Assembly: GCA_011391085.1 (NCBI GenBank)
Contig: JAABRD010000027.1
Location: forward strand, 1-64,000
Direction of reading: 5' to 3'
Length of the DNA: 64,000 nt
DNA from: Thiotrichaceae bacterium
Lineage (GTDB): Bacteria > Pseudomonadota > Gammaproteobacteria > Beggiatoales > Beggiatoaceae
Shown: one piece after another, positions 1-7,810 of the stretch
Layout: the number at the start of each line of letters is the position of its first letter
Position numbering within the stretch: the stretch's first letter is position 1
Notes under the pieces: generated by a model
What the model was told of the DNA's origin: nothing
Seen by the model: only the letters and a program-made list of their open reading frames with translations
Database searches by the model: none
Made by a program: the position numbers and the translations under genes

Positions 1-46
1 TGAAAGCTGTGTGACGCGAAAGTGTCCCGCACAGTTTGGGGTGGGG
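1..46 (+). other. possible group II intron structural remnant at the window edge
   Basis: The first bases contain a stem with CTGTG near 8-12 and CACAG near 32-36, followed by TTTGGGGTGGGG. This resembles the conserved hairpin that ends domains I-III of bacterial group II introns just before the reverse transcriptase gene. No reverse transcriptase follows, and the upstream part lies outside the window, so this may be a fragment or chance similarity. Confidence 0.25.
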
Positions 47-419
47 GGAATACCTAATCTCACACTAGAGAGGATGTATTACTCTATCACCATTAAAATT
101 CTGGAAATTTAATCAGGTTTAAGATTGAACTCTAAGTAATTTTCTTCAAAATATCAAATTCTGACGGTTCGCCTTTATAAAATAAAGATTGCTTTTATGG
201 TACTTCCAGATGTAATCACCATGGCCGATTATGGCTTTCCGACTCGTTTCGTATATGCCTCCAGAATTGAACACGATTTTCGTTGTCCATTTTATTAACG
301 TCAGCGAAGTTAAGCCATGAACCTATCCCAAAGATGCCATAAAGTCACAATAATTTTTATTGCGCTCCAAAGTCGCGCTATCCACTATCCACTATCCACT
401 AAATCCACTATCCACTAAA
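47..419. other. gene-free stretch with repeat fragments
   Basis: No coding region is supported here. GAACCTATCCCAAA at 319-332 matches the terminal inverted repeat of the element at 39466-39624. At about 353-367 there is half of the GCGCAATAA hairpin family seen whole at 48294-48360. From 379 to 417 there are consecutive TATCCAC heptamers ending 3 bases before the permease start. Confidence 0.6.
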
Positions 420-1343
420 ATGTTAACCTTCCTCCTCTCCAGACTCCTGAGTACGCTTACCGTGATCGTAGGCGTCATCACCCTGGTTTTTCTCCTCATT
501 CACATCGTCCCTGGTGACCCCATTCAAGTCATGTTGGGTGAAACTGCCACGCTGGCGGCGCAAGATGAACTGCGTCACCAACTAGGTCTCGACCAACCTT
601 TGCTGACTCAATGGTGGAACGCTATATGGAACTTGTTACATGGCAATTTAGGCCAGTCCCTGCATTCCAAAGAACCCATTACTGATATTCTCGCCCAACG
701 TTTACCGGCAACGATAGAATTAGCTATTGCCGGTCTTCTCGTCGCCATTGTGATAGCCTTTCCGTTTGGCAGTCTGGCGGCCTTGCGGAAAGACACGGCT
801 TGGGATAGTGGTGCTATGGTGTTTTCGTTATTGGGCATATCGATACCCCACTTTTGGCTAGGTCCGCTACTCATTCTCCTGTTCTCACTACAACTTGGTT
901 GGTTCCCCGTCAGTGGTCATGAAAATGTCTCCTCTATTGTGCTTCCCGCTATCACCTTAGGTACCGCATTAGCAGCCATCCTAGCCCGCATGGTGAGGGC
1001 CACCCTCTTGGAAGTTCTCAACGAAGACTATATTCGCACCGCCCGCGCTAAAGGCTTGCGCGAATCCACCATCATTGTCCACCATGCCTTGCGCAATGCG
1101 GCCCTGCCGATTATCACCATACTGGGACTTCAATTGGGTGCGTTATTAGGCGGGGCAGTGATTACCGAAACTGTCTTTGCCTGGCCTGGCATTGGACAAC
1201 TTACGGTGGAAGCCATTCAAAACCGCGATTACCCTGTCGTGCAAGCCTGTGTCCTCCTCATTAGCATCACCTACGTGATAGTCAATACCTTTACCGACGT
1301 TGTATATGCTTGGTTAGATCCGCGAGTACGTTACCGTGACTAA
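420..1343 (+). CDS. ABC transporter permease, DppB/GsiC type (oligopeptide/dipeptide/nickel family)
   Basis: Inner-membrane permease subunit of a peptide/nickel-type ABC importer, 307 aa from the ATG at 420. An upstream in-frame start at 360 would add about 20 residues encoded by heptamer repeats, so it is rejected. The family hallmark IVPGDPI follows TM1. The EAA loop that contacts the ATPase is visible as YIRTARAKGLRESTII, followed by the ETVFAWPGIGQL motif and about six hydrophobic segments. It overlaps the next permease by 8 bases. No substrate-binding protein or ATPase gene is in the window, so the substrate cannot be assigned and the pair is orphaned here. The ATG follows TATCCAC repeats with no clear Shine-Dalgarno sequence. 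Confidence 0.9.
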   Translation: MLTFLLSRLLSTLTVIVGVITLVFLLIHIVPGDPIQVMLGETATLAAQDELRHQLGLDQPLLTQWWNAIWNLLHGNLGQSLHSKEPITDILAQRLPATIELAIAGLLVAIVIAFPFGSLAALRKDTAWDSGAMVFSLLGISIPHFWLGPLLILLFSLQLGWFPVSGHENVSSIVLPAITLGTALAAILARMVRATLLEVLNEDYIRTARAKGLRESTIIVHHALRNAALPIITILGLQLGALLGGAVITETVFAWPGIGQLTVEAIQNRDYPVVQACVLLISITYVIVNTFTDVVYAWLDPRVRYRD

Positions 1344-2145
1344 AAATTTCTATCAAATCCTATTACCTTCACTGATTTTACTCCTCTGGCTACTGTCGGC
1401 CCTGCTTGGCCCTTGGCTACCCTTACAGCCGGACCATATCATTTTGCCGAACATTTTACAACCTCCATCGGCTACTGAATGGCTAGGGTATGACGACTTA
1501 GGGCGTCCCATTTTAGACCGCCTGATTATGGGTGCCCAAACCTCCTTTTTTGTCGCCTGTGGAGTCATTCTGATCTCCTTGATTATTGGCACTTTCATCG
1601 GTATGATAAGCGGCTGGTTAGGAGGTTACACAGACTTGATGATTGTCCGCCTCATCGACATTTTTTTAGCCTTCCCAGGCATCCTCTTGGCCATCGCCCT
1701 CTCTGGCCTCCTTGGCCCTGGCATAGAAAACGTCGTCTTTGCCCTCAGTGTCGTAGGATGGGTCGGTTACGCCCGCCTCGCCCGCGCCCAAACCCTCTCC
1801 CTCAAACGTCGCGAACATGTCCTGGCGGCTACCGCCCTGGGCGCGAAAACGCCACGGATTCTCAGATACCACATCTTACCCCTTCTAGTCGCCCCTCTCA
1901 TCGTGGAAGCCACGTTTGGCATAGCCGGCGTAGTCATTGCCGAAGCCGGCCTATCCTTTCTCGGCTTAGGCGTCCAACCCCCAAGTGCCTCTTGGGGCAG
2001 TATGATTCGGGATGGTACCCGCTATATGCTAGTCGCCCCCCATATTGTTTTGGCACCGGGCTTGGTTCTGTTGCTAGTGGTTCTCTCGGTCAATTTATTA
2101 GGAGATAGACTGCGGGATAGATTAGATGTGAAAGGCAAAAAATAA
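1336..2145 (+). CDS. ABC transporter permease, DppC/GsiD type
   Basis: Second permease subunit, 269 aa, starting at a GTG that lies inside the end of the upstream permease gene (8-base overlap), so the two are translationally coupled. It has the DppC N-terminal domain (short extracytoplasmic segment with PSATEWLGYDDLGRPILDR), then the EAA-type loop AATALGAKTPRILRYHILP and the conserved EAGLSFLGLGVQPPSASWG region near residues 205-225. It would form a heterodimeric channel with its neighbour. Length is within the family's usual range. No ATPase or binding-protein gene follows; repeats begin right after the stop. Confidence 0.9.
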   Translation: MTKNFYQILLPSLILLLWLLSALLGPWLPLQPDHIILPNILQPPSATEWLGYDDLGRPILDRLIMGAQTSFFVACGVILISLIIGTFIGMISGWLGGYTDLMIVRLIDIFLAFPGILLAIALSGLLGPGIENVVFALSVVGWVGYARLARAQTLSLKRREHVLAATALGAKTPRILRYHILPLLVAPLIVEATFGIAGVVIAEAGLSFLGLGVQPPSASWGSMIRDGTRYMLVAPHIVLAPGLVLLLVVLSVNLLGDRLRDRLDVKGKK

Positions 2146-2166
2146 TTGGTTAATGGAAAATGGAGA

Positions 2167-2375
2167 ATGGACTAGAGGCTTTAGCCGCAATGCCATTAAG
2201 TTAAGGAAAACCGTCCCCCGAATTAAAATACAGGGGGACTAGAGGCTTTAGCCGGCCGGCGGTAGGCATTCCCCGTTCTCAAAGACTGGAGTGTGCCTAC
2301 CGCCGGCCGGCTAAAGCCGTAAGTCCACCGCACCTTAACTTAATGGCATTACGGCTAAAGCCTCCAGTCCAGCAA
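2167..2375. repeat. CTAGAGGCTTTAGCC-type inverted-repeat element
   Basis: Two copies of GACTAGAGGCTTTAGCCG face complementary copies ending in CTAAAGCC, with an inner palindrome GCCGGCCGGCGGTAGGCA and its complement around 2252-2320. An outer pair, AATGCCATTAAGTTAAGG and its inverse (about 2189-2206 and 2334-2351), surrounds it. It can fold into a long hairpin and belongs to the most abundant repeat family of the window. Confidence 0.75.
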
Positions 2376-2430
2376 CCATTTTCATCCACCATCATTGATT
2401 ATTCATTCCATTCATTATTCATTGTCCATC

Positions 2431-3111
2431 ATGTACAAAACGACCCTCATCATCATTCCTGCAAAAAACGAAGTTCAGACGGTAGGCGACGTTGTTGCAG
2501 AAATTAAATCCCGCTACCCTGTCACGGTCCTCGTCATTGATGACGCCAGCACCGATGACACTGCTACAGTAGCCTGTGCGGCAGGCGCCAAAGTTCTCTC
2601 GTTACCCTTTTCATTAGGTGCGTGGGGTGCCATTCAAACCGGTTTACGATATGCTTTAAAACACGGCTATCACATTGCTATCACCATGGATGCAGACGGT
2701 CAACATGAAACGAATTCGATTCCTCAGCTAGTCGCCCCTCTGCGGGCTAAACAATGTGAGGTTGTCATTGGCGCCTATCCACAACGGGGGAGTTTGTTAA
2801 GAAAAATAGCCTGGTCACTGTTTCGGAAACTGTCAGGGATTGCCTTGGAAGATTTAACGTCCGGATTACGGGCCTATCACCGGGTTGCCATCACTTTGTT
2901 AGCTTCCAACTCTGCGACTTTATTAGATTATCAAGACTTAGGGGTCCTCCTCTTATTACATAAAGCAGGATTACGCATTCAAGAAGTTCCAACATTAATG
3001 TATCCTAGAAAAAATGGCCACTCACGCATTTTCAATACCTGGTGGGCGGTGGGAAAATATATGTTACAGACGGGCATTTTATGTTTAGCACATCAGAAAT
3101 CCAGTGGATAG
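2431..3111 (+). CDS. glycosyltransferase family 2 (dolichyl-phosphate-mannose-synthase-like)
   Basis: Cytoplasmic GT-A fold glycosyltransferase, 226 aa. The start chosen is the ATG at 2431; the open frame extends upstream to 2395, but those residues come from TTATTCA-type repeats. The N-terminus TLIIIPAKNEVQTVGDVV is the GT2 nucleotide-binding strand, VIDDASTDDT carries the nucleotide-sugar-binding acidic pair, and TMDADGQHE is the DXD-type metal site. LTSGLRAYHR matches the acceptor region of the DPM1/GtrB subgroup. There are no C-terminal membrane segments, so it is the short soluble form. The likely donor is a nucleotide sugar transferred to a lipid carrier; donor and acceptor are not determinable. 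Flanked on both sides by hairpin and heptamer repeats, so probably monocistronic. Confidence 0.85.
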   Translation: MYKTTLIIIPAKNEVQTVGDVVAEIKSRYPVTVLVIDDASTDDTATVACAAGAKVLSLPFSLGAWGAIQTGLRYALKHGYHIAITMDADGQHETNSIPQLVAPLRAKQCEVVIGAYPQRGSLLRKIAWSLFRKLSGIALEDLTSGLRAYHRVAITLLASNSATLLDYQDLGVLLLLHKAGLRIQEVPTLMYPRKNGHSRIFNTWWAVGKYMLQTGILCLAHQKSSG

Positions 3112-3273
3112 TGGACTTTAGTGGATAGTGGATAGTGGATAGTGGACAATTATAATCGTGCGCGGGACTAGAGGCTTCAGCCGGAAATCGGGGCACGTCA
3201 CCGGCTAAAGCCTCTAGTCCGGCATAATTGATTCTCCGCTATCCGCTATTCACTATCCACTATCCACTATTGA
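3112..3273. repeat. composite repeat A: inverted GTGGATA heptamers around a CTAGAGGCTT hairpin
   Basis: Four GTGGATA-type heptamers (3113-3146) precede a hairpin at 3163-3222 (GACTAGAGGCTTCAGCCGG and its inverse, loop AAATCGGGGCACGTCA). The complementary TATCCAC heptamers follow (3236-3270). The same unit recurs in opposite orientation downstream of the next gene at 5467-5685. Confidence 0.8.
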
Positions 3274-3402
3274 ATTAGGATTTACGCAAAACGTATAATT
3301 TCTGATATTATGGTCTGAAAATTGGCCCAATATGTTCTTTGAATAAAGGGTAATGATTGATGTCAAAACCAACTTGCTTATAATCCAAGGAGAATAACCA
3401 CT

Positions 3403-5457
3403 ATGAAACAAGACGACATGATTCGCCTCATTGTTATTGAAGAATCTGCCAATGACGCTGAAGTCATCTTGAATAGCTTGCGTAAAGCACGCTATCCCAT
3501 TCGCCCGCGCCAGGTCGAAAATTACGAAGACCTACAAGAAGCCCTCTCTGAACAAGAATGGGATTTAATTATCACCATCCCCCAAGTGGGCGACTTTACC
3601 GTCGGACAGATTTGCGAAATGGTCAACAGTGCCAGACAAGATATACTCGTCATCGTCTTAGTCAGTCAATTAGAAGGTAAAATCATGGCGGAATTACTCA
3701 AAGCCGGTGCCAAAACGGTCATTCTTAGTGGCAATGATGGCTGCCTACCAATCGTCGTTGGCCGCGAATTAGAAAGTTTAGCTAACCGTCGTCACCGCAA
3801 GCACCTTGAACAACTCTATAAAGAAAGCCAAAAGCATAACAAAATGCTCATGGAAACTTCACAAGATGCCATTGCCTATGTCCACGACGGAATGCACATC
3901 TATGCCAACCCCAGCTATTTAAAACTGTTCAGCTATAACAATATGGAAGACCTCGAAGGGATGCCCATCATGGACCTTATTATCTCAGAAGGTCAGGCCA
4001 AGTTTAAAGACTTTCTGCGCGACTTTATGGCAGATCAAAAAGATGAAGAACGTCAAATTGACTTGGAAGGACTCAAAGCCACTAATAAACGCTTTGACCT
4101 CACTATGGAAATTAGTCATGCCATTTACGCCAATGAACGCTGCCTCCAAGTCATCATGCGAGACCGCAAAATTCCAAACCCGATAGCCATCCACACAGAC
4201 CCACTTACAGGACTCTTTAACCGTCCTCATTTCATGGACCTGCTTGAAAAATCTTTTTCAGCTAAAGCGATGGAAACGCATATCCATATTGTCCTATTGT
4301 ATATCACTTTAGACCACTTCAATAATATTAAACGGACCGTCGGCGTGGGTGGTACTGATCCCGTTATTCTCAATGTTAGCAAGGTACTTAAAAATCACTG
4401 CGAAGAAGGCACCTTAGCCCGGTTTGGTGAAGAAGCCTTCACTTTGCTGATTACCGACAAAGACAAAAAACATGTCAACGAACATGCCAGTGAATTAGCT
4501 ACGAAACTCTGCAAAGCAGTAGAAGCCAGCGTCACCGAAGTCGGTGCCAAATCAGTCATTGCCACCTGTAGCATTGGCATCAACATTTTCTTTGCGTCCG
4601 CCACTCATTCCCAAGACGTTCTCGACAATGTCTATGCTGCCTGTGAAAAAGCTATCAGCCGCGGCGGTAACACCTTTGAAATCTACAAACCTGTACCACC
4701 ACCAGAACCTATAGACATCGCTGAAATGATTGAAACTGCCATTAAAGAACATCGCTTCTCTTTACGTTTTCAACCCATCGTCAGTTTGCGTGGCGAAACT
4801 CAAGAAATGTATGAAGTATTTCTGCGGATGGTGGATGCTGTGGGGAATCAAGTACCCATTGGGGAATTATTTGATGCTGCCGACAAAGCCAATCTTATTG
4901 TCAAACTGGACAAATGGGTACTGACGGAAGCGGTTAGAATCTTAGCTGAACAACAACAGCAGGGACATAAAACCCACTTCTTCATCAAACTGTCGGATCA
5001 GGCTGTTAAAGATGCAGAGGTCTTATTGACACTGAGAAGACAGCTAAGGACCTCACAGGTCCCTGGCGAACGTGTTATTATCGAACTCAGTGAATTTACC
5101 GCCAATACCCAGATCAAACTGTTCCAAACTTTTATTAGGCAGTTACAAGCGAACGAATGTAAATCGGCCCTGGAACATTTTGGCACCGGCTTAAATTCTG
5201 CCACCACTCTCAAACATCTGCCCGTTCACTATGTCAAGATTGACTCTTCCTTTAGCAAAGAACTCTCTACTAATGCTGAAAATCAACAAGCCGTGAAAAA
5301 CATCATCAAGTTAGCACATGAATTAGGCAAACAGACAATTGCTGAAGCGGTAGAAGATGCTAACAGTTTAAGGCTATTATGGTCATCAGAATTAGATTTT
5401 GCACAAGGACATGGTGTTCAAGCGCCCTTGGAAGCACCTGAATATGACTTTGAGTAA
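3403..5457 (+). CDS. fimX: FimX-like protein: degenerate REC, PAS, degenerate GGDEF and EAL domains
   Basis: 684 aa, very close in length and domain order to Pseudomonas FimX, a c-di-GMP-binding regulator of type IV pilus assembly and twitching. The REC-like domain (about 5-130) lacks the phosphoacceptor Asp: the strand reads DLIITIPQVGDF. A PAS domain spans about 140-260. The GGDEF signature (about 340) is ARFGEEAF instead of GGDEF, and the EAL motif (about 470) is EVF in MYEVFLRM, as in FimX where EVL replaces EAL. It is therefore probably a c-di-GMP receptor rather than a cyclase or phosphodiesterase; binding by the EAL domain is inferred. A strong Shine-Dalgarno AAGGAG sits 10 bases before the ATG. 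The gene stands alone between two inverted composite repeats. Confidence 0.85.
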   Translation: MKQDDMIRLIVIEESANDAEVILNSLRKARYPIRPRQVENYEDLQEALSEQEWDLIITIPQVGDFTVGQICEMVNSARQDILVIVLVSQLEGKIMAELLKAGAKTVILSGNDGCLPIVVGRELESLANRRHRKHLEQLYKESQKHNKMLMETSQDAIAYVHDGMHIYANPSYLKLFSYNNMEDLEGMPIMDLIISEGQAKFKDFLRDFMADQKDEERQIDLEGLKATNKRFDLTMEISHAIYANERCLQVIMRDRKIPNPIAIHTDPLTGLFNRPHFMDLLEKSFSAKAMETHIHIVLLYITLDHFNNIKRTVGVGGTDPVILNVSKVLKNHCEEGTLARFGEEAFTLLITDKDKKHVNEHASELATKLCKAVEASVTEVGAKSVIATCSIGINIFFASATHSQDVLDNVYAACEKAISRGGNTFEIYKPVPPPEPIDIAEMIETAIKEHRFSLRFQPIVSLRGETQEMYEVFLRMVDAVGNQVPIGELFDAADKANLIVKLDKWVLTEAVRILAEQQQQGHKTHFFIKLSDQAVKDAEVLLTLRRQLRTSQVPGERVIIELSEFTANTQIKLFQTFIRQLQANECKSALEHFGTGLNSATTLKHLPVHYVKIDSSFSKELSTNAENQQAVKNIIKLAHELGKQTIAEAVEDANSLRLLWSSELDFAQGHGVQAPLEAPEYDFE

Positions 5458-5466
5458 TGAAAGGAT

Positions 5467-5685
5467 AGCGGTGTTAGTGGATAGTGGATAGTGGATAGTG
5501 GATAGCGGATAGCGAAAAAAATCAACGGGGACTGGAGGCTTTAGCCGGTGACGTGCCCCGACTTCCGGCTGAAGCCTCTAGTCCTGCACCGCTATCTGTT
5601 ATCCACTATCCACTATCCACTAAAGTCCACTATCCACTAAAGTCCACTATCCACTAAAACCACTATCCACTAAAACCACTATCCA
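5467..5685. repeat. composite repeat B: inverted copy of the unit upstream of fimX
   Basis: GTGGATA heptamers (5474-5507), a hairpin at 5528-5584 and then many TATCCAC heptamers up to the next start codon. The hairpin loop CCGGTGACGTGCCCCGACTT is the reverse complement, with one change, of the loop in composite repeat A. The heptamer run ends directly at the TTG start of the ABC-F gene. Confidence 0.8.
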
Positions 5686-7581
5686 TTGATTACACTACGC
5701 AACCTCTCCCTACAACGTGGGACCAAACTTTTATTTGAACAAGTCAACCTTACCATCCATACCGGTCAAAAAGTGGGCGTGATTGGCGCCAATGGCAGCG
5801 GTAAATCCAGTTTCTTTGGCTTATTGCTAGGTCAATTGCACCAAGACCAAGGTGAAGTAGAATTACCTGCGCAATGGACGAAAGCTTATCTCGCCCAAGA
5901 ACTTTCGGTCGTCTCTACGCCTGCGATTGAGTACGTGTTAGAAGGTGACCAGGAGTTATGCGAAATAGAAACTCAATTGGTTCACGCCCAACAAGCGCAT
6001 GACGGGATGTTAGAAGCCCAGTTACATGCCCAATTTGACGCCATTGATGGCTATTCAGCACGGGCGCGGGCCGCCCAATTGATGTATGGATTAGGCTTTG
6101 GGGCAACGGACTTGGAGAAACCAGTCAATCAGTTTTCCGGCGGTTGGCGAATGCGGTTGAACTTGGCGCAAACGTTAATGTGTCGTTCTGATTTATTGTT
6201 GCTAGATGAACCGACTAACCATTTAGATTTAGATGCCGTGTTGTGGTTTGAACAATGGTTAAAACGTTATCCCGGCACATTGTTATTGATTTCTCATGAC
6301 CGTCAATTTTTAGATAATGTGGCAACCACCATTGTCTATTTGGGACAGCAAAAAATGACGTTGTATTCGGGAAATTATACCTCCTTTGAACAACAACGGG
6401 CAGCCCAGTTAGCTTTGCAACAAGCTACTTATAAGAAGCAACAATTGGAGGTGGCCCACATTCAATCGTTTGTGAGTCGCTTTCAGTATAAAGCCACGAA
6501 AGCGAAACAAGCCCAAAGCCGCTTGAAAGCGTTGGCTAAAATGGAATTGATTGCCCCCGCCCATATCCATTCACCGTTTCGCTTTCGTTTTAAAGCCCCC
6601 GAAAGTATTCCAAACATATTGATTCAATTGGAAAAAATCAACGTCGGTTATGGCTCTAAACCAGTGTTGGAAAACGTTAATTTACGTCTCCTCCCTGGAT
6701 CACGATGGGGTTTGTTAGGACCGAATGGCGCCGGTAAATCGACCTTGATCAAGTTATTAGCGGGTCTCCTCTCCCCCTTACAAGGCCAATGTATTTTAGG
6801 CGAACGCTTACAAGTTGGGTATTTTGCCCAACATCAATTAGAACAATTGCGTGGTGATGACAGTCCTTTGCAACATTTACAGTCATTATCTCCCCAAGTG
6901 ACCGAACAAGTCTTACGAAATTTTTTAGGCGGTTTTGGTTTCATCGGAGACTTTGCTACTTCGCCCGTTGCCCCCTTTTCTGGCGGTGAAAAATCGCGTC
7001 TCGCCCTCGCGTTACTGGTCTGGCAACGTCCCAATGTGTTATTATTAGATGAACCGACCAATCATTTAGATTTAGATATGCGTCATGCGTTAACCGTCGC
7101 TTTGCTAGAATTTGAAGGCGCATTAGTGGTCGTCTCCCATGACCGCCATTTGTTACAGACCACCACTGACCAGTTATTTTTGGTGGCCCAAGGACGAGTG
7201 AAACTGTTTGAAGGGGATTTAGAAGATTATCGGCAATGGCTATTTGAACAACGGAAATCGGCCTTCTCCTTGGCCACGGTCAAGAAAAAAGGCGGGCCCA
7301 CAGAAGCAAATGTACGGGCCGATAAAAAACGTGTAGAAACGCAACAACGCGAACAACGTCGGGCTTTGCAAAATCGCCTTAAACAGGTGGAAAAAGAATT
7401 AGACAAATGGTCTTTAGAAAAAACCGCTATTGAAACTTTATTATCGGACCCAAATATTTATAGCGATACTGAGAAAGTCAAAGAACTGGTCCGGCAACAA
7501 GCCCAAGTGGCGGAAAAATTACGACAGACAGAGGAGATGTGGTTGGAAATGACAGACACTTTGGAAAATGTTGAGGGTTAA
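5686..7581 (+). CDS. yheS: ABC-F family ATPase, YheS-like
   Basis: 631 aa soluble ABC-F protein with two nucleotide-binding domains and no membrane segments; these ribosome-associated ATPases act on stalled or specialised translation. Domain 1 has Walker A GANGSGKSS (about residue 34), signature FSGGWRMRL and Walker B LLLLDEPTNHLDLD. A linker of about 80 residues follows, then domain 2 with GPNGAGKST, FSGGEKSRLAL and VLLLDEPTNHLDLD. The C-terminus (about 530-631) is a Lys/Glu/Gln-rich coiled coil. Sequence and length best fit YheS among ABC-F proteins. The start is TTG at 5686, giving MITLRNLSLQRG, which aligns with the family N-terminus; no Shine-Dalgarno is visible because heptamer repeats abut it. 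Confidence 0.9.
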   Translation: MITLRNLSLQRGTKLLFEQVNLTIHTGQKVGVIGANGSGKSSFFGLLLGQLHQDQGEVELPAQWTKAYLAQELSVVSTPAIEYVLEGDQELCEIETQLVHAQQAHDGMLEAQLHAQFDAIDGYSARARAAQLMYGLGFGATDLEKPVNQFSGGWRMRLNLAQTLMCRSDLLLLDEPTNHLDLDAVLWFEQWLKRYPGTLLLISHDRQFLDNVATTIVYLGQQKMTLYSGNYTSFEQQRAAQLALQQATYKKQQLEVAHIQSFVSRFQYKATKAKQAQSRLKALAKMELIAPAHIHSPFRFRFKAPESIPNILIQLEKINVGYGSKPVLENVNLRLLPGSRWGLLGPNGAGKSTLIKLLAGLLSPLQGQCILGERLQVGYFAQHQLEQLRGDDSPLQHLQSLSPQVTEQVLRNFLGGFGFIGDFATSPVAPFSGGEKSRLALALLVWQRPNVLLLDEPTNHLDLDMRHALTVALLEFEGALVVVSHDRHLLQTTTDQLFLVAQGRVKLFEGDLEDYRQWLFEQRKSAFSLATVKKKGGPTEANVRADKKRVETQQREQRRALQNRLKQVEKELDKWSLEKTAIETLLSDPNIYSDTEKVKELVRQQAQVAEKLRQTEEMWLEMTDTLENVEG

Positions 7582-7588
7582 GATTGCC

Positions 7589-7758
7589 TGACGAGAAGTT
7601 GGAGTACGGAATTTATTCCGTTTCTGACGAGAAGTTGGAGTACGGAATTTATTCCGTTTCTGACGAGAAGTTGGAGTACGGAATTTATTCCGTTTCTGAC
7701 GAAAAGTTGGAGTACGGAATTTATTCCGTTTCAATAGGCGGAATAAATTCCGTACTCC
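7589..7758. repeat. four tandem 36-bp repeats plus an inverted half copy
   Basis: Four units of 36 bp at 7589-7624, 7625-7660, 7661-7696 and 7697-7732, nearly identical (one G-to-A change in the fourth). Each contains the palindrome CGGAATTTATTCCG. The inverted segment CGGAATAAATTCCGTACTCC at 7739-7758 pairs with any of the units. 36 is a multiple of 3, so one frame stays open across it, but no gene is supported. It lies between yheS and ffh. Confidence 0.9.
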
Positions 7759-7810
7759 TATGCTACTATCCACTATCCACTATCCACTCTTAACAAGAGG
7801 TTCCTTATTC

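Noticed and set aside
7584-7793. Open frame across the 36-bp repeats (SDEKLEYGIYSV units)
   Set aside because: The repeat length is a multiple of three, which keeps any frame open; no RBS, no flanking coding signal, and the complementary strand is equally open.
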